From the NCBI GenBank assembly GCA_009827205.1, contig WUAK01000122.1:1-8225 (forward strand): DNA of 8,225 nucleotides. Direction: 5' to 3'. Source of the stretch: Phycisphaeraceae bacterium. Its GTDB lineage: Bacteria > Planctomycetota > Phycisphaerae > Phycisphaerales > UBA1924. The notes under the pieces were generated by a model. The model was not told the DNA's origin, did not search any database, and saw only the letters and a program-made list of their open reading frames with translations. Within the stretch, counting starts at the first letter, position 1; every line of letters begins with the position of its first letter. The translations under genes were made by a program, and so were the position numbers. Positions 1 through 6,449 of this stretch are shown here, one piece after another.

Positions 1-1329
1 GAGCGGCGAGCTGATCCGCTTGATGGTCGCGTACTTGCTGACCTGTTGGTGAACGTCGGCGCCGGTGTCCACGTAGCTGACGACCGCGCCGGCGTTGGCC
101 GAGAAGTTGAGCGAGTCCTCCGCGTACACGCTGGCGTTGCCTCCGCCCGAGACGCTCATCTTGGTCGAATCGGTCTGCAGCTCATCGGCATCGAGCACGC
201 CGCCGCCCGAGACGGTTGCCTTGTGTGAGTCGGCGTTGCCGGTCAGCGTGACGCGGGCTCCGCCGTTGACAATCGTCACGATCTCGTCGGCGTCCACGTT
301 GGTGAGCCTGACGGAGCCGCCGCCGTTGCAGCGGATCTCGATCCGGTCGGCGCTGATCCCGTCGCGGTTGATGTTGTTGTTCCAGTTCGCGTTGATGCGC
401 ACAACGCCCGGCCTCTGGCTGTCGTTGTCGCTCAGCTGATCGCCGCCCGTGACGATCACGCTGTCGATGACGTGCACGACGCCGTTGGACGCACCGATAT
501 CGTTCAGGATTACGCCGGCGCCGCCGATGGTCAGACTACCGTTCTCGATGGAGATTGGCAGGCTCGTGCCTCTGAGCGTCTCGACCGAGTCGCGCCCGGC
601 GAGGTCGCGTGCGTTGAGCGAGCCCTTGATGACGTGATCCTTCAGGATGCCGATCAGCTGGTCGCGGTTCTTCTCTTTCAGAAGCGACTTGAGCGTGCCG
701 CTGGGCAGATCGCCGAACGCGTCGTTCGTCGGGGCGAGCACGGTCAGCAGCGTCTCGCCGCCCAGCGAATCGGCGAGCCCCGCGGCTTTCACAGCCGCGA
801 CGAGCGTCGTAAAGCGCTCGTCGTTCGATGCGATGTCCACGATCGTGTTGCCGTCTTCGGGCGGGAGCAGAACGCCGTCGATGACCTGGATGATCCCGTT
901 GCTGCAGCGGATGTTCCGGTTGACGATTTTGTTCCCGTTGACGAAGACGGTGCTGCCCTCGCGGTCGAACTCGATGTCGTCGCCGTTGAGTGCCTCGGCG
1001 CTGCGGAGCGGATGGCTCGGCGGGTGCTGCGGCGCGCTCAGCTCGAAGTCGAGCACGTGGTAGGTCAGGATCTCACGGAGCGTGTCGCGGTTCTCGGGCT
1101 TGCGGAGCTCGTCGAGCGTGCCCTTGGGCAGTTCCGCGAACGCGTCGTCGGTCGGGGCGAACACGGTGAACGTGCCGTTGTCCAGCGCGTCCTCGAGGTC
1201 GGCGGTCACGAGCAGGCTTACGAGTGTGTCAAAGTTGCCGTTGGCGGCAGCCGTCTCGAGGATATCGCTCTGTGCGAGCGCACCGGTGGCGCCCGCGGCC
1301 GCCAGGGCAGCCGTGATCAAACGTCGCAT
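1..1329 (-). CDS. Secreted protein with two fasciclin (FAS1) domains and a GIN/DUF2807 domain, 3' end outside the window
   Basis: The frame is open for 443 codons and has no stop before the left edge, so the gene is partial. The start is the ATG at 1329, with AAAGGA seven bases upstream; the ATG at 1334 is in another frame and stops after five codons. Residues 1-19 form a signal peptide (MRRL, then an Ala-rich core) with likely cleavage at ALA|Q. FAS1 domain 1 (about 22-157) shows FTVFAPTDDAF at 54-64, YHVL at 90-93 and NGIIQVIDGVLLPP at 144-157. FAS1 domain 2 (about 160-295) shows LTVLAPTNDAF at 195-205, DHVI at 231-234 and NGVVHVIDSVIV at 282-293. Residues 305-443 are Asn/Gly/Ser-rich short beta repeats with VSGGG at 373-377 and 393-397, resembling the GIN adhesin-head domain. 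FAS1 domains mediate cell or matrix adhesion, so a surface or periplasmic adhesive role is inferred. Little of the GIN domain seems to be missing. The FAS1 calls are firm and the GIN call is likely. Confidence 0.88.
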   Translation of the reverse strand, partial: MRRLITAALAAAGATGALAQSDILETAAANGNFDTLVSLLVTADLEDALDNGTFTVFAPTDDAFAELPKGTLDELRKPENRDTLREILTYHVLDFELSAPQHPPSHPLRSAEALNGDDIEFDREGSTVFVNGNKIVNRNIRCSNGIIQVIDGVLLPPEDGNTIVDIASNDERFTTLVAAVKAAGLADSLGGETLLTVLAPTNDAFGDLPSGTLKSLLKEKNRDQLIGILKDHVIKGSLNARDLAGRDSVETLRGTSLPISIENGSLTIGGAGVILNDIGASNGVVHVIDSVIVTGGDQLSDNDSQRPGVVRINANWNNNINRDGISADRIEIRCNGGGSVRLTNVDADEIVTIVNGGARVTLTGNADSHKATVSGGGVLDADELQTDSTKMSVSGGGNASVYAEDSLNFSANAGAVVSYVDTGADVHQQVSKYATIKRISSPL

Positions 1330-1336
1330 GTCATTG

Positions 1337-1342
1337 TCCTTT
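1337..1342 (-). promoter_or_regulatory. Ribosome binding site of the FAS1-GIN gene
   Basis: AAAGGA on the minus strand lies seven bases before the ATG at 1329. It decides between that start and the out-of-frame ATG at 1334. Confidence 0.65.
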
Positions 1343-1440
1343 CGGGAGTGTCTGAGCTGGCCAGCATGGGCCGCACACCCGGTTTCGATTTCACGCGCAC
1401 GCCGGATTCACCAGCAGTGCACAGCAAAACCAAATGACTC

Positions 1441-1467
1441 GGTCTTTCAGGAACAAGTGAAAGAACC
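1441..1467. repeat. Imperfect inverted repeat in the leader of the FAS1-GIN gene
   Basis: GGTCTTTCA at 1441-1449 pairs with TGAAAGAACC at 1458-1467, giving nine pairs with one bulged base and an 8-base loop. It lies about 110 bases before the FAS1 start codon, in a less GC-rich gap. No T-run follows directly on either strand, so a classical terminator is unlikely. An operator or a 5' leader hairpin is possible. The pairing is seen directly; the function is not known. Confidence 0.45.
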
Positions 1468-1507
1468 CGGGCCATATGAATCTGAATTGTCGCCGACGTC
1501 GAGAGGC

Positions 1508-1527
1508 CGTTATCCAGCTCGTTATCC
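1508..1527. repeat. Short direct repeat, CGTTATCC twice
   Basis: CGTTATCC occurs at 1508-1515 and again at 1520-1527, separated by AGCT. The 12-base period is close to one helical turn. It lies about 180 bases upstream of the FAS1-GIN start, so it could be a tandem regulator site. Two 8-mers in one gap may also be chance. Confidence 0.3.
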
Positions 1528-1578
1528 GGTCAGTAGCACATCACGTTTGGTGCTCAAAGACGAATATTCGGTGCCTCG

Positions 1579-2538
1579 TCAGAACGCCACCCCGAGCCCT
1601 GCGCTGTACCCGACGAGGTCTTCGCCAACAAAGACTCCAGCGTTGATCGAAACGGTTGTGCCGAGCACCGCGTTCGGCATCTCGAGCCCGCCGCCTACCT
1701 CGTAATAGTCCTCCGCATCGAATAGGTCGCCCTCGATGAAGTGTTTGCCGCCGACAGTCGCTCGCCAGTTGACTCTTCGCTCAAACAGTTGCCACCCCGT
1801 CGGCCCGACAATATCGGCGCGGAGCGTGATCGTTTGCGCCCTCGTCGAGAAGTCCTGCACCGGGTCGTCTTCCTCGATCGACTCAGTCCAGCGCAGGTCG
1901 TACCGACCGACGAGCGAGAACTCGTGACGATCTGTGAGATCGCGGTCCCACTCGGCGCGGAGCGCGGTCCCGTAACTGAGGGCCGTCGAATCCCAGTTGA
2001 ACGCGATCCCGTCGGCAATCGCGGCGGTCAGCGCCGAGCCGGGGCCTTCGTAGTCCGTGTCGTTCTCAAGACGTGCGATGCCGACGTTCGCGATGGGTGT
2101 GAGCGTGACCTCCTCGTGCACTTCGAACTCGATGCCCGCGCCCGCGATCCCGCCGAACGTGATCCAGTCCGTATCCACAGATGTCGCGACCATCGGCAGG
2201 GCGCCCTCATAGATGTCGTCCGATTCCTGACTGGCTTTCGCGTACCCGATCGCGCCCTCAAGATACAGCTTCGGCGCGTCTTCGCCTGCCACGGCATAGC
2301 TCCGCTGTGCTGGCAGCGAGAACGACCTGATCTCCGTGTCCTCTTCGTCGTCGAGGAAGAGGACCGACCCGCCGAACTCAATTTCATCCGAGACGAGCAC
2401 GAGACCAACCAGACCCTTCGCGAAGTGCGTGCCCCGCAAGCTTTCTCGTAGCTCGTCGCGGATATCGTCGATCGTCTGCGCAGCGCCCGAAACCGCAGAC
2501 AAAAGAAATCCGGCGGCACACAAATGCATGACTTTCAT
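1579..2538 (-). CDS. Secreted outer-membrane beta-barrel-like protein
   Basis: The gene encodes 319 residues from the ATG at 2538. A TTG at 2571 would add eleven residues in front of the signal peptide and is less likely; neither start has a strong ribosome binding site. Residues 1-20 (MKVMHLC, then a hydrophobic run to SGAA) form a signal peptide. The mature part alternates polar and hydrophobic residues in amphipathic strands separated by acidic loops, for example EFSLVGRYDLRW (206-217), QTITLRADIVG (235-245) and TVSINAGVFVG (295-305). It ends in GLGVAF, and a C-terminal Phe is the usual signal for BAM-dependent insertion in the outer membrane. There is no passenger domain, so a solitary autotransporter-type barrel is one possibility, unconfirmed. 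It begins 54 bases after the tautomerase gene and could be read from the nuoD promoter or its own. The substrate or partner cannot be told. The coding call is firm and the barrel call moderate. Confidence 0.75.
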   Translation of the reverse strand: MKVMHLCAAGFLLSAVSGAAQTIDDIRDELRESLRGTHFAKGLVGLVLVSDEIEFGGSVLFLDDEEDTEIRSFSLPAQRSYAVAGEDAPKLYLEGAIGYAKASQESDDIYEGALPMVATSVDTDWITFGGIAGAGIEFEVHEEVTLTPIANVGIARLENDTDYEGPGSALTAAIADGIAFNWDSTALSYGTALRAEWDRDLTDRHEFSLVGRYDLRWTESIEEDDPVQDFSTRAQTITLRADIVGPTGWQLFERRVNWRATVGGKHFIEGDLFDAEDYYEVGGGLEMPNAVLGTTVSINAGVFVGEDLVGYSAGLGVAF

Positions 2539-2592
2539 GTCGAGAGTGTACAGCCGCGTCTTGCTGTGCAATTCACGCTCAGCAGAATTCGA

Positions 2593-2799
2593 TTATTCAG
2601 CAGATTCGCGTCTCCGGTACTCGGTCGTCAGCACGCCATCGAAGCCCCAGTTCTCGTCGCCGACCTCGTCGATCACGATGTGCGTGGTCTTTGGGTCTTT
2701 GTCCAGAACGCGCACGAGCGTGTCCGTGAACTCGCGCACGATCTGTGCTTTCTGTTCAGCGGTTGGAGTGCCGGTGATCTTGAGATTGATGAAAGGCAT
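2593..2799 (-). CDS. 4-oxalocrotonate tautomerase-like small protein
   Basis: The gene encodes 68 residues starting MPFINLKITG, so removal of Met would expose the N-terminal proline that acts as the catalytic base in this superfamily. The length, the AEQKAQIVREFTDTLVRVL helix (14-32) and the IDEVGDENWGFDG segment (43-55) fit the 4-OT family. Counting from Pro1, the family's usual Arg11 and Arg39 appear as Pro and His, and Trp stands where Phe50 is usual. The substrate is therefore probably not 4-oxalocrotonate itself, though this comparison is from memory. The start lies 5 bases after the nuoD stop; an AGG overlapping that stop gives weak binding, so translation is probably coupled to nuoD. 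Proteins of this family form hexamers or similar oligomers in the cytoplasm. No aromatic catabolism genes are nearby, so the role is open. Confidence 0.82.
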   Translation of the reverse strand: MPFINLKITGTPTAEQKAQIVREFTDTLVRVLDKDPKTTHIVIDEVGDENWGFDGVLTTEYRRRESAE

Positions 2800-2804
2800 T
2801 GGAG

Positions 2805-4094
2805 TTACCTGTCCAGCTCTGCCGCCACCACATTGATCGAACCGAGCACCGCCACGATATCCGCCAGCATGTGCCCCTCGATCATCTTGCTCATCGTCGA
2901 GTAGTTGATGAAGCTCGGCGGGCGGGTCTTGACGCGCCAGGGGCGGTTGCCGCCGTCGCTGACGATGTAGTACCCGAACTCGCCGTTGGAGGTCTCGTTG
3001 CAGCCGTAGCACTCGGCGACCGGGGGCTTCCAGCCGCGGTTGCTCATGACCAGCTCGAAGTGCTGGATGAGGCCCTCGATCGAGCCGTAGACGTCTTCCT
3101 TGGGCGGCTTGGTCATCTTCGAGTCGGCGAACGCGTTGACGGATCCGCCCGGGATGTTGTCGATCAACTGGTTGATGATCGAGCGCGCCTGCTTGATCTC
3201 CTCGATGCGGACGAGGAAGCGGTTGTACACGTCGCCGTCGCTTGCCAGTGGCACCGAGAACTTCACAGCCTCGGCGCCCTGGTAGTCCCAGTTGTCCTCG
3301 TAGCACAGGTAGGGCTCGTCCTTGCGGATGTCGCGCCGCACGCCCGACGCCCGGGCCAGCGGCCCGGAGAGCGACCAGTTGATCGCGTCTTCCTTGCTGA
3401 TGACGCCCACGCCCTGCGTGCGGTCCATGAAGATCCGGTTCCGCTCGACGAGCTTCTCGAGGTCGCTGATCGCGCTGGTCAGGTCGTCGTTGATGAACTC
3501 CTTGACCATCAGCTTGAACGTGTCCTCGTCGGGCAGGTCCTGCATGAGACCGCCGACGCGCGTCCAGTCCGGGTGGAAGCGCTGGCCCGCGATGTAATCG
3601 CAGATGTCGTAGATCTTCTCGCGGGGGTTGAAGGCGTACAGGAAGCCCGTGAACGCGCCGAGGTCGAGAGCCGCGGCACCCACGCAGAGCAGGTGATCCT
3701 GCACGCGTGCGAGCTCGGCCATGATCGTGCGGAGCACCTTGGCGCGAGGGGTGATGTCGATTCCAAAGAGCTTTTCTACCGCGTGGTGCCAGGCGATGTT
3801 GTTCGAGAGCGGGCTGAGGTAGTTGGTCCGGCTCGTGATCGTGACGTACTGGTTGTAGTCGAGGACCTCGGCGACCTTCTCAAAGCCTGAGTGCAGGTAG
3901 CCGATGTGCGGCGTGCAGCGTGCGACCCGCTCGCCGTCGAGTTGGAGCACCAGCCTGAGCGTGGTGTGCGTCGCCGGGTGCTGGGGCCCGAAGTTCAGCG
4001 TCCACCGGTCCCCCGTGTCGACCATCTGATCGACATAGGGCGTGGTCTCGGCGTCGACATCCAGTCCTTCGTCGGGCTTGAGCGTGTACGGCAT
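2805..4094 (-). CDS. nuoD: NADH-quinone oxidoreductase subunit D (complex I 49-kDa subunit)
   Basis: The gene encodes 429 residues, normal for NuoD. The ATG at 4094 is chosen because AAGGAG (4103-4108) lies eight bases upstream; an upstream ATG at 4166 would add 24 unlikely residues. Diagnostic stretches are NFGPQHPATH (34-43), GYLHSGFEK (65-73), SRTNYL (88-93), AGQRFHPDW (169-177), GELGYYIVSDGG-like sequence with Phe (371-382) and the C-terminal GSINVVAAELDR (418-429). His43 and Tyr92 match the His and Tyr that line the quinone site in Thermus Nqo4. The protein is a cytoplasmic peripheral-arm subunit that, with NuoB, passes electrons from NADH to quinone while the complex pumps protons. No other nuo gene is in the window: a promoter gap lies upstream and a tautomerase downstream, so this copy is split from nuoABC/EFG as far as can be seen. 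CYGCN (362-366) adds cysteines not typical of the subunit. Confidence 0.96.
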   Translation of the reverse strand: MPYTLKPDEGLDVDAETTPYVDQMVDTGDRWTLNFGPQHPATHTTLRLVLQLDGERVARCTPHIGYLHSGFEKVAEVLDYNQYVTITSRTNYLSPLSNNIAWHHAVEKLFGIDITPRAKVLRTIMAELARVQDHLLCVGAAALDLGAFTGFLYAFNPREKIYDICDYIAGQRFHPDWTRVGGLMQDLPDEDTFKLMVKEFINDDLTSAISDLEKLVERNRIFMDRTQGVGVISKEDAINWSLSGPLARASGVRRDIRKDEPYLCYEDNWDYQGAEAVKFSVPLASDGDVYNRFLVRIEEIKQARSIINQLIDNIPGGSVNAFADSKMTKPPKEDVYGSIEGLIQHFELVMSNRGWKPPVAECYGCNETSNGEFGYYIVSDGGNRPWRVKTRPPSFINYSTMSKMIEGHMLADIVAVLGSINVVAAELDR

Positions 4095-4295
4095 GGGTCC
4101 TGCTCCTTCGGTTGGGAGTGTAGGGGGGGATAGCGGGCCGGTGCATCTCGCCGGTTCGGCTCTCATTGGTCGCTCTGTGGGTTCTGCCGGCCTGTTATCG
4201 GGAGTGGAGAAGGTGCCATTCTCACTTGATGACGCGAGACAAGCACATCCGATGCTATCGTTCAGTTCACGAACAGGTGGTCGTTAAAGCGTGCT
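4095..4295. promoter_or_regulatory. Divergent promoter region between nuoD and the GT4-GT2 gene
   Basis: These 201 bases separate two divergent start codons, so both promoters should lie here. I find no convincing -35/-10 pair on either strand. A weak TTGATG at 4226-4231 faces the glycosyltransferase but lacks a good -10 at normal distance. The only clear internal structure is an inverted repeat, GAGAA (4207-4211) with TTCTC (4219-4223), extended by a bulged GT/AC pair. Placement as a promoter region rests on gene layout. Confidence 0.55.
4103..4108 (-). promoter_or_regulatory. Ribosome binding site of nuoD
   Basis: AAGGAG on the minus strand is eight bases before the ATG at 4094 and fixes that start over the longer frame from 4166. 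Confidence 0.8.
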
Positions 4296-6446
4296 ATGAA
4301 GGTCTGCATCGTTTCCAGAGAGTTCACGCCGTACTTCGGCGCCGGGATCGGCACATATGCCGCCAACTGGGCCCGCGCGCTGACCGATGCCGGGCACGAT
4401 GTCCACGTCCTCACCCGAAACCACGAGGGCGTCCTCGAGCGGGGCGGCAGCGACTACCCGGGCGTCACCTTCCACGTCATCGACCCCGCCGACGGCCCGC
4501 CGAGGCTCGACCACAACTACCCCTACGCCCGGCACAGCCTCGCGGTCCTCAAGAGCGTCCGGAGGCTCCACGATCGGCACGGCTTCGACGTCATCGAATA
4601 CCCCGACTACTGGGCCGAGGGGCACGCGCTCAGCCAGGCCAAGCGCACCACCAGCGAGTTCGACAGCGTCACGCTCGTCTGCCGACTCCATACGAGCTCC
4701 GCTCTGTGCCGAGAACTCGACGACGACGCGACGTACCCGCACTACGCGGCGTACCTCGACATCATGGAGCACGAGTCGATCGCGCACGCCGACCTGGTGC
4801 TCAGCCCGTCGACCGACCTGCTCGAGATCACCGGCGCGTTCATGCAGCGGCACGACCTGGGCAAGATCAAGTCGGGCACCGTGCTGCGTTACCCGTTCGA
4901 TCTCGATTCGGTCAGCGATTTGCGATCGGCGAGCAGCGAAGAGACCGGTTCAAGCGCCAATACGGTGCTCTACTTCGGGCGCATGGAACGGCGCAAAGGC
5001 GTGGACATCCTCGCGATCGCCGGACAGAAGCTCCTCGAACGGGGCATCGACGCCCGGTTCGCTTTCGTCGGGGGCGACACGGGTTCTGGGCCGTTCGGCA
5101 GGTCGATGCGGAAGCACACCAGGAAGCTCGTCGACTCGAAGTGGACAGGTCATTTCGAATTCAGACCTCCTGTGTCACGAGCGGAGCTAGGCCCGCTGAT
5201 CGACTCAGCCGCAGTCTGCTGCTTCCCGGCTCGATGGGACAACTTCCCCAACGCACTGCTCGAAGCCATGGCGCTCGGCTCACCGATCGTCAGTGCCAAC
5301 TCGGGCGGCCCGGGCGAGATTGTCGTCCACGAAGAGTCGGGCCTGCTCTGCGAGGCCGAAGACCCCGACGCGCTCGCGGATGCGTTGGAACGAGCGCTTA
5401 CCGACGAAGCTCTACGGGAGGCAATCGCGTCAAACGCGAAGCAGCGCATAGCTGATCTTTGCAAGCCCGGGGATGTTGTCGCCGAGTTCGAGCGTCTTGT
5501 GAGCGCCGTGCCGGCACGCGAATCGGTTGTGTCGCAAGCAGAGTCGTCGGACGAGAGGCCCTTGGTGTCTGTGGTGGTCCCGCACTACAACCTCGCCGAA
5601 TTTTTGCCCGAGACGCTCGCCTCGATCGGGCGTCAGACGTTCAAGTCGATCGAGATTATCGTTGTCGATGATGGTTCCACAGATCCCGACTCGATCGCGC
5701 TCATCGACAATATCGAGCGAGAAGGTGTTCGTGTGGTTCGCCAGCCCAACACGGGTTTGTCGGGTGCACGAAACGCGGGGCTCAAAGCAGCGCGAGGCGA
5801 GTATGTGCTGCCTATCGATGCCGACGACATCCTGAGCCCGACATTTGTCGAGAAAGCGGTCGCCGTGATGCGGCGCGAACCCGAGCTCGCCTACGTGTCA
5901 GCGCTTGTTGGCTACTTCCGCCAGTCGCCGTCGCGCCACTTCGGCGGATGGGTGCCAGTTGGTCTGCACAGGGATCTGCTGCCCATCCATAACTGCGGCG
6001 GCTGCTGCATGGCGCTCTTCCGCCGAGATGCGCTCAACCAGATCGGCGGCTACTCAAGAGAGCTGACCTCCTACGAGGACTGGGACGTCTACTGCTCGCT
6101 CGCCGAGCGAGGGCTTCACGGCGCGATCATCCCCGACTTCATGCTCCACTACCGCATCAGGTCAGACTCGCTTCTTCGAACAGAAGTGGAGACCCGAAGG
6201 CAACATCTACACGCCCGCGTGCTCGCGATGCACCCGGATCTGGCGCGAGACCACACCCGTGTGCAGCGGACGATGCTCAGCGAGCAGATGGAAGCGGGTA
6301 ACCTCGAGCGGCAGGGCCTTCGTTACCGTGTGGCGGACAAGCTCAACGAGGCGATCAAGGGCTCACCCGTGCACGGGCTGGTCAAAGGGCTCGCAGAGCG
6401 CACCATCGAAGCCAAACGGCGAACGAAGAACCGAGCCGATCTCTGA
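4296..6446 (+). CDS. Bifunctional glycosyltransferase: GT4 domain fused to GT2 domain
   Basis: The gene encodes 716 residues. The ATG at 4296 opens directly on the first beta strand of the GT-B fold (MKVCIVSREF) but has no clear ribosome binding site. The GT4 domain (about 1-403) has the glycine loop GAGIGTY (15-21), the donor-phosphate segment YFGRMERRKGVD (226-237) and DNFPNALLEA (315-324), where Asp315 takes the place of the first Glu of the EX7E motif. A short linker (404-421) leads to a GT2 domain (about 422-640): VSVVVPHYN (424-432), VVDDGSTD (456-463), the metal-binding DADD (508-511) and YEDWDVY (593-599), with the ED acid pair usual in inverting GT-A enzymes. A basic tail follows. 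There are no membrane segments, so it works in the cytoplasm or at the inner membrane face. Two transferases in one chain probably add successive sugars to one acceptor of a surface polysaccharide or lipid-linked glycan. The sugars cannot be read from the sequence. Confidence 0.93.
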   Translation: MKVCIVSREFTPYFGAGIGTYAANWARALTDAGHDVHVLTRNHEGVLERGGSDYPGVTFHVIDPADGPPRLDHNYPYARHSLAVLKSVRRLHDRHGFDVIEYPDYWAEGHALSQAKRTTSEFDSVTLVCRLHTSSALCRELDDDATYPHYAAYLDIMEHESIAHADLVLSPSTDLLEITGAFMQRHDLGKIKSGTVLRYPFDLDSVSDLRSASSEETGSSANTVLYFGRMERRKGVDILAIAGQKLLERGIDARFAFVGGDTGSGPFGRSMRKHTRKLVDSKWTGHFEFRPPVSRAELGPLIDSAAVCCFPARWDNFPNALLEAMALGSPIVSANSGGPGEIVVHEESGLLCEAEDPDALADALERALTDEALREAIASNAKQRIADLCKPGDVVAEFERLVSAVPARESVVSQAESSDERPLVSVVVPHYNLAEFLPETLASIGRQTFKSIEIIVVDDGSTDPDSIALIDNIEREGVRVVRQPNTGLSGARNAGLKAARGEYVLPIDADDILSPTFVEKAVAVMRREPELAYVSALVGYFRQSPSRHFGGWVPVGLHRDLLPIHNCGGCCMALFRRDALNQIGGYSRELTSYEDWDVYCSLAERGLHGAIIPDFMLHYRIRSDSLLRTEVETRRQHLHARVLAMHPDLARDHTRVQRTMLSEQMEAGNLERQGLRYRVADKLNEAIKGSPVHGLVKGLAERTIEAKRRTKNRADL

Positions 6447-6449
6447 TCA
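6444..6449. other. Abutting stop codons of two convergent genes (TGATCA)
   Basis: The TGA of the plus-strand gene (6444-6446) and the TGA of the minus-strand gene (6447-6449 reversed) meet with no base between, forming the palindrome TGATCA. There is no room for an intergenic terminator, so any terminator lies inside the opposite coding region, or the two transcripts overlap. Confidence 0.9.

Noticed and set aside
472..1437. 321-codon plus-strand open frame across the FAS1 gene
   Set aside because: It is antisense to clear FAS1 motifs and has the same low-complexity Val/Arg/Glu composition of a shadow frame.
1535..1554. AGCAC/GTGCT inverted repeat as a terminator of the barrel gene
   Set aside because: The stem has only five pairs with a 10-base loop and no T-tract.
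1561..1570. CGAATATTCG palindrome just after the barrel gene
   Set aside because: It is a perfect 10-base palindrome but has no loop and no following T-run long enough for a terminator; it could be chance.
2799..3890. 363-codon plus-strand open frame across nuoD
   Set aside because: It is antisense to a certain nuoD. The protein is Val/Asp/Arg/Ala-rich with no recognisable motif, as expected for a shadow frame in GC-rich DNA.
4095..4166. Longer nuoD from the ATG at 4166
   Set aside because: The extra 24 residues are Pro/Thr-rich without NuoD similarity, and the strong AAGGAG is placed for the ATG at 4094.
4265..4274. GTTC-AC-GAAC as a LexA-like box
   Set aside because: The half-site order and spacing do not match the known GAAC-N4-GTTC or CTGT-N8-ACAG boxes; four-base arms are expected by chance.
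4166..5455. 429-codon plus-strand frame overlapping the GT4-GT2 gene
   Set aside because: The Arg/Pro/His-rich translation is typical of the wrong frame, and the overlapping frame has clear GT4 motifs.
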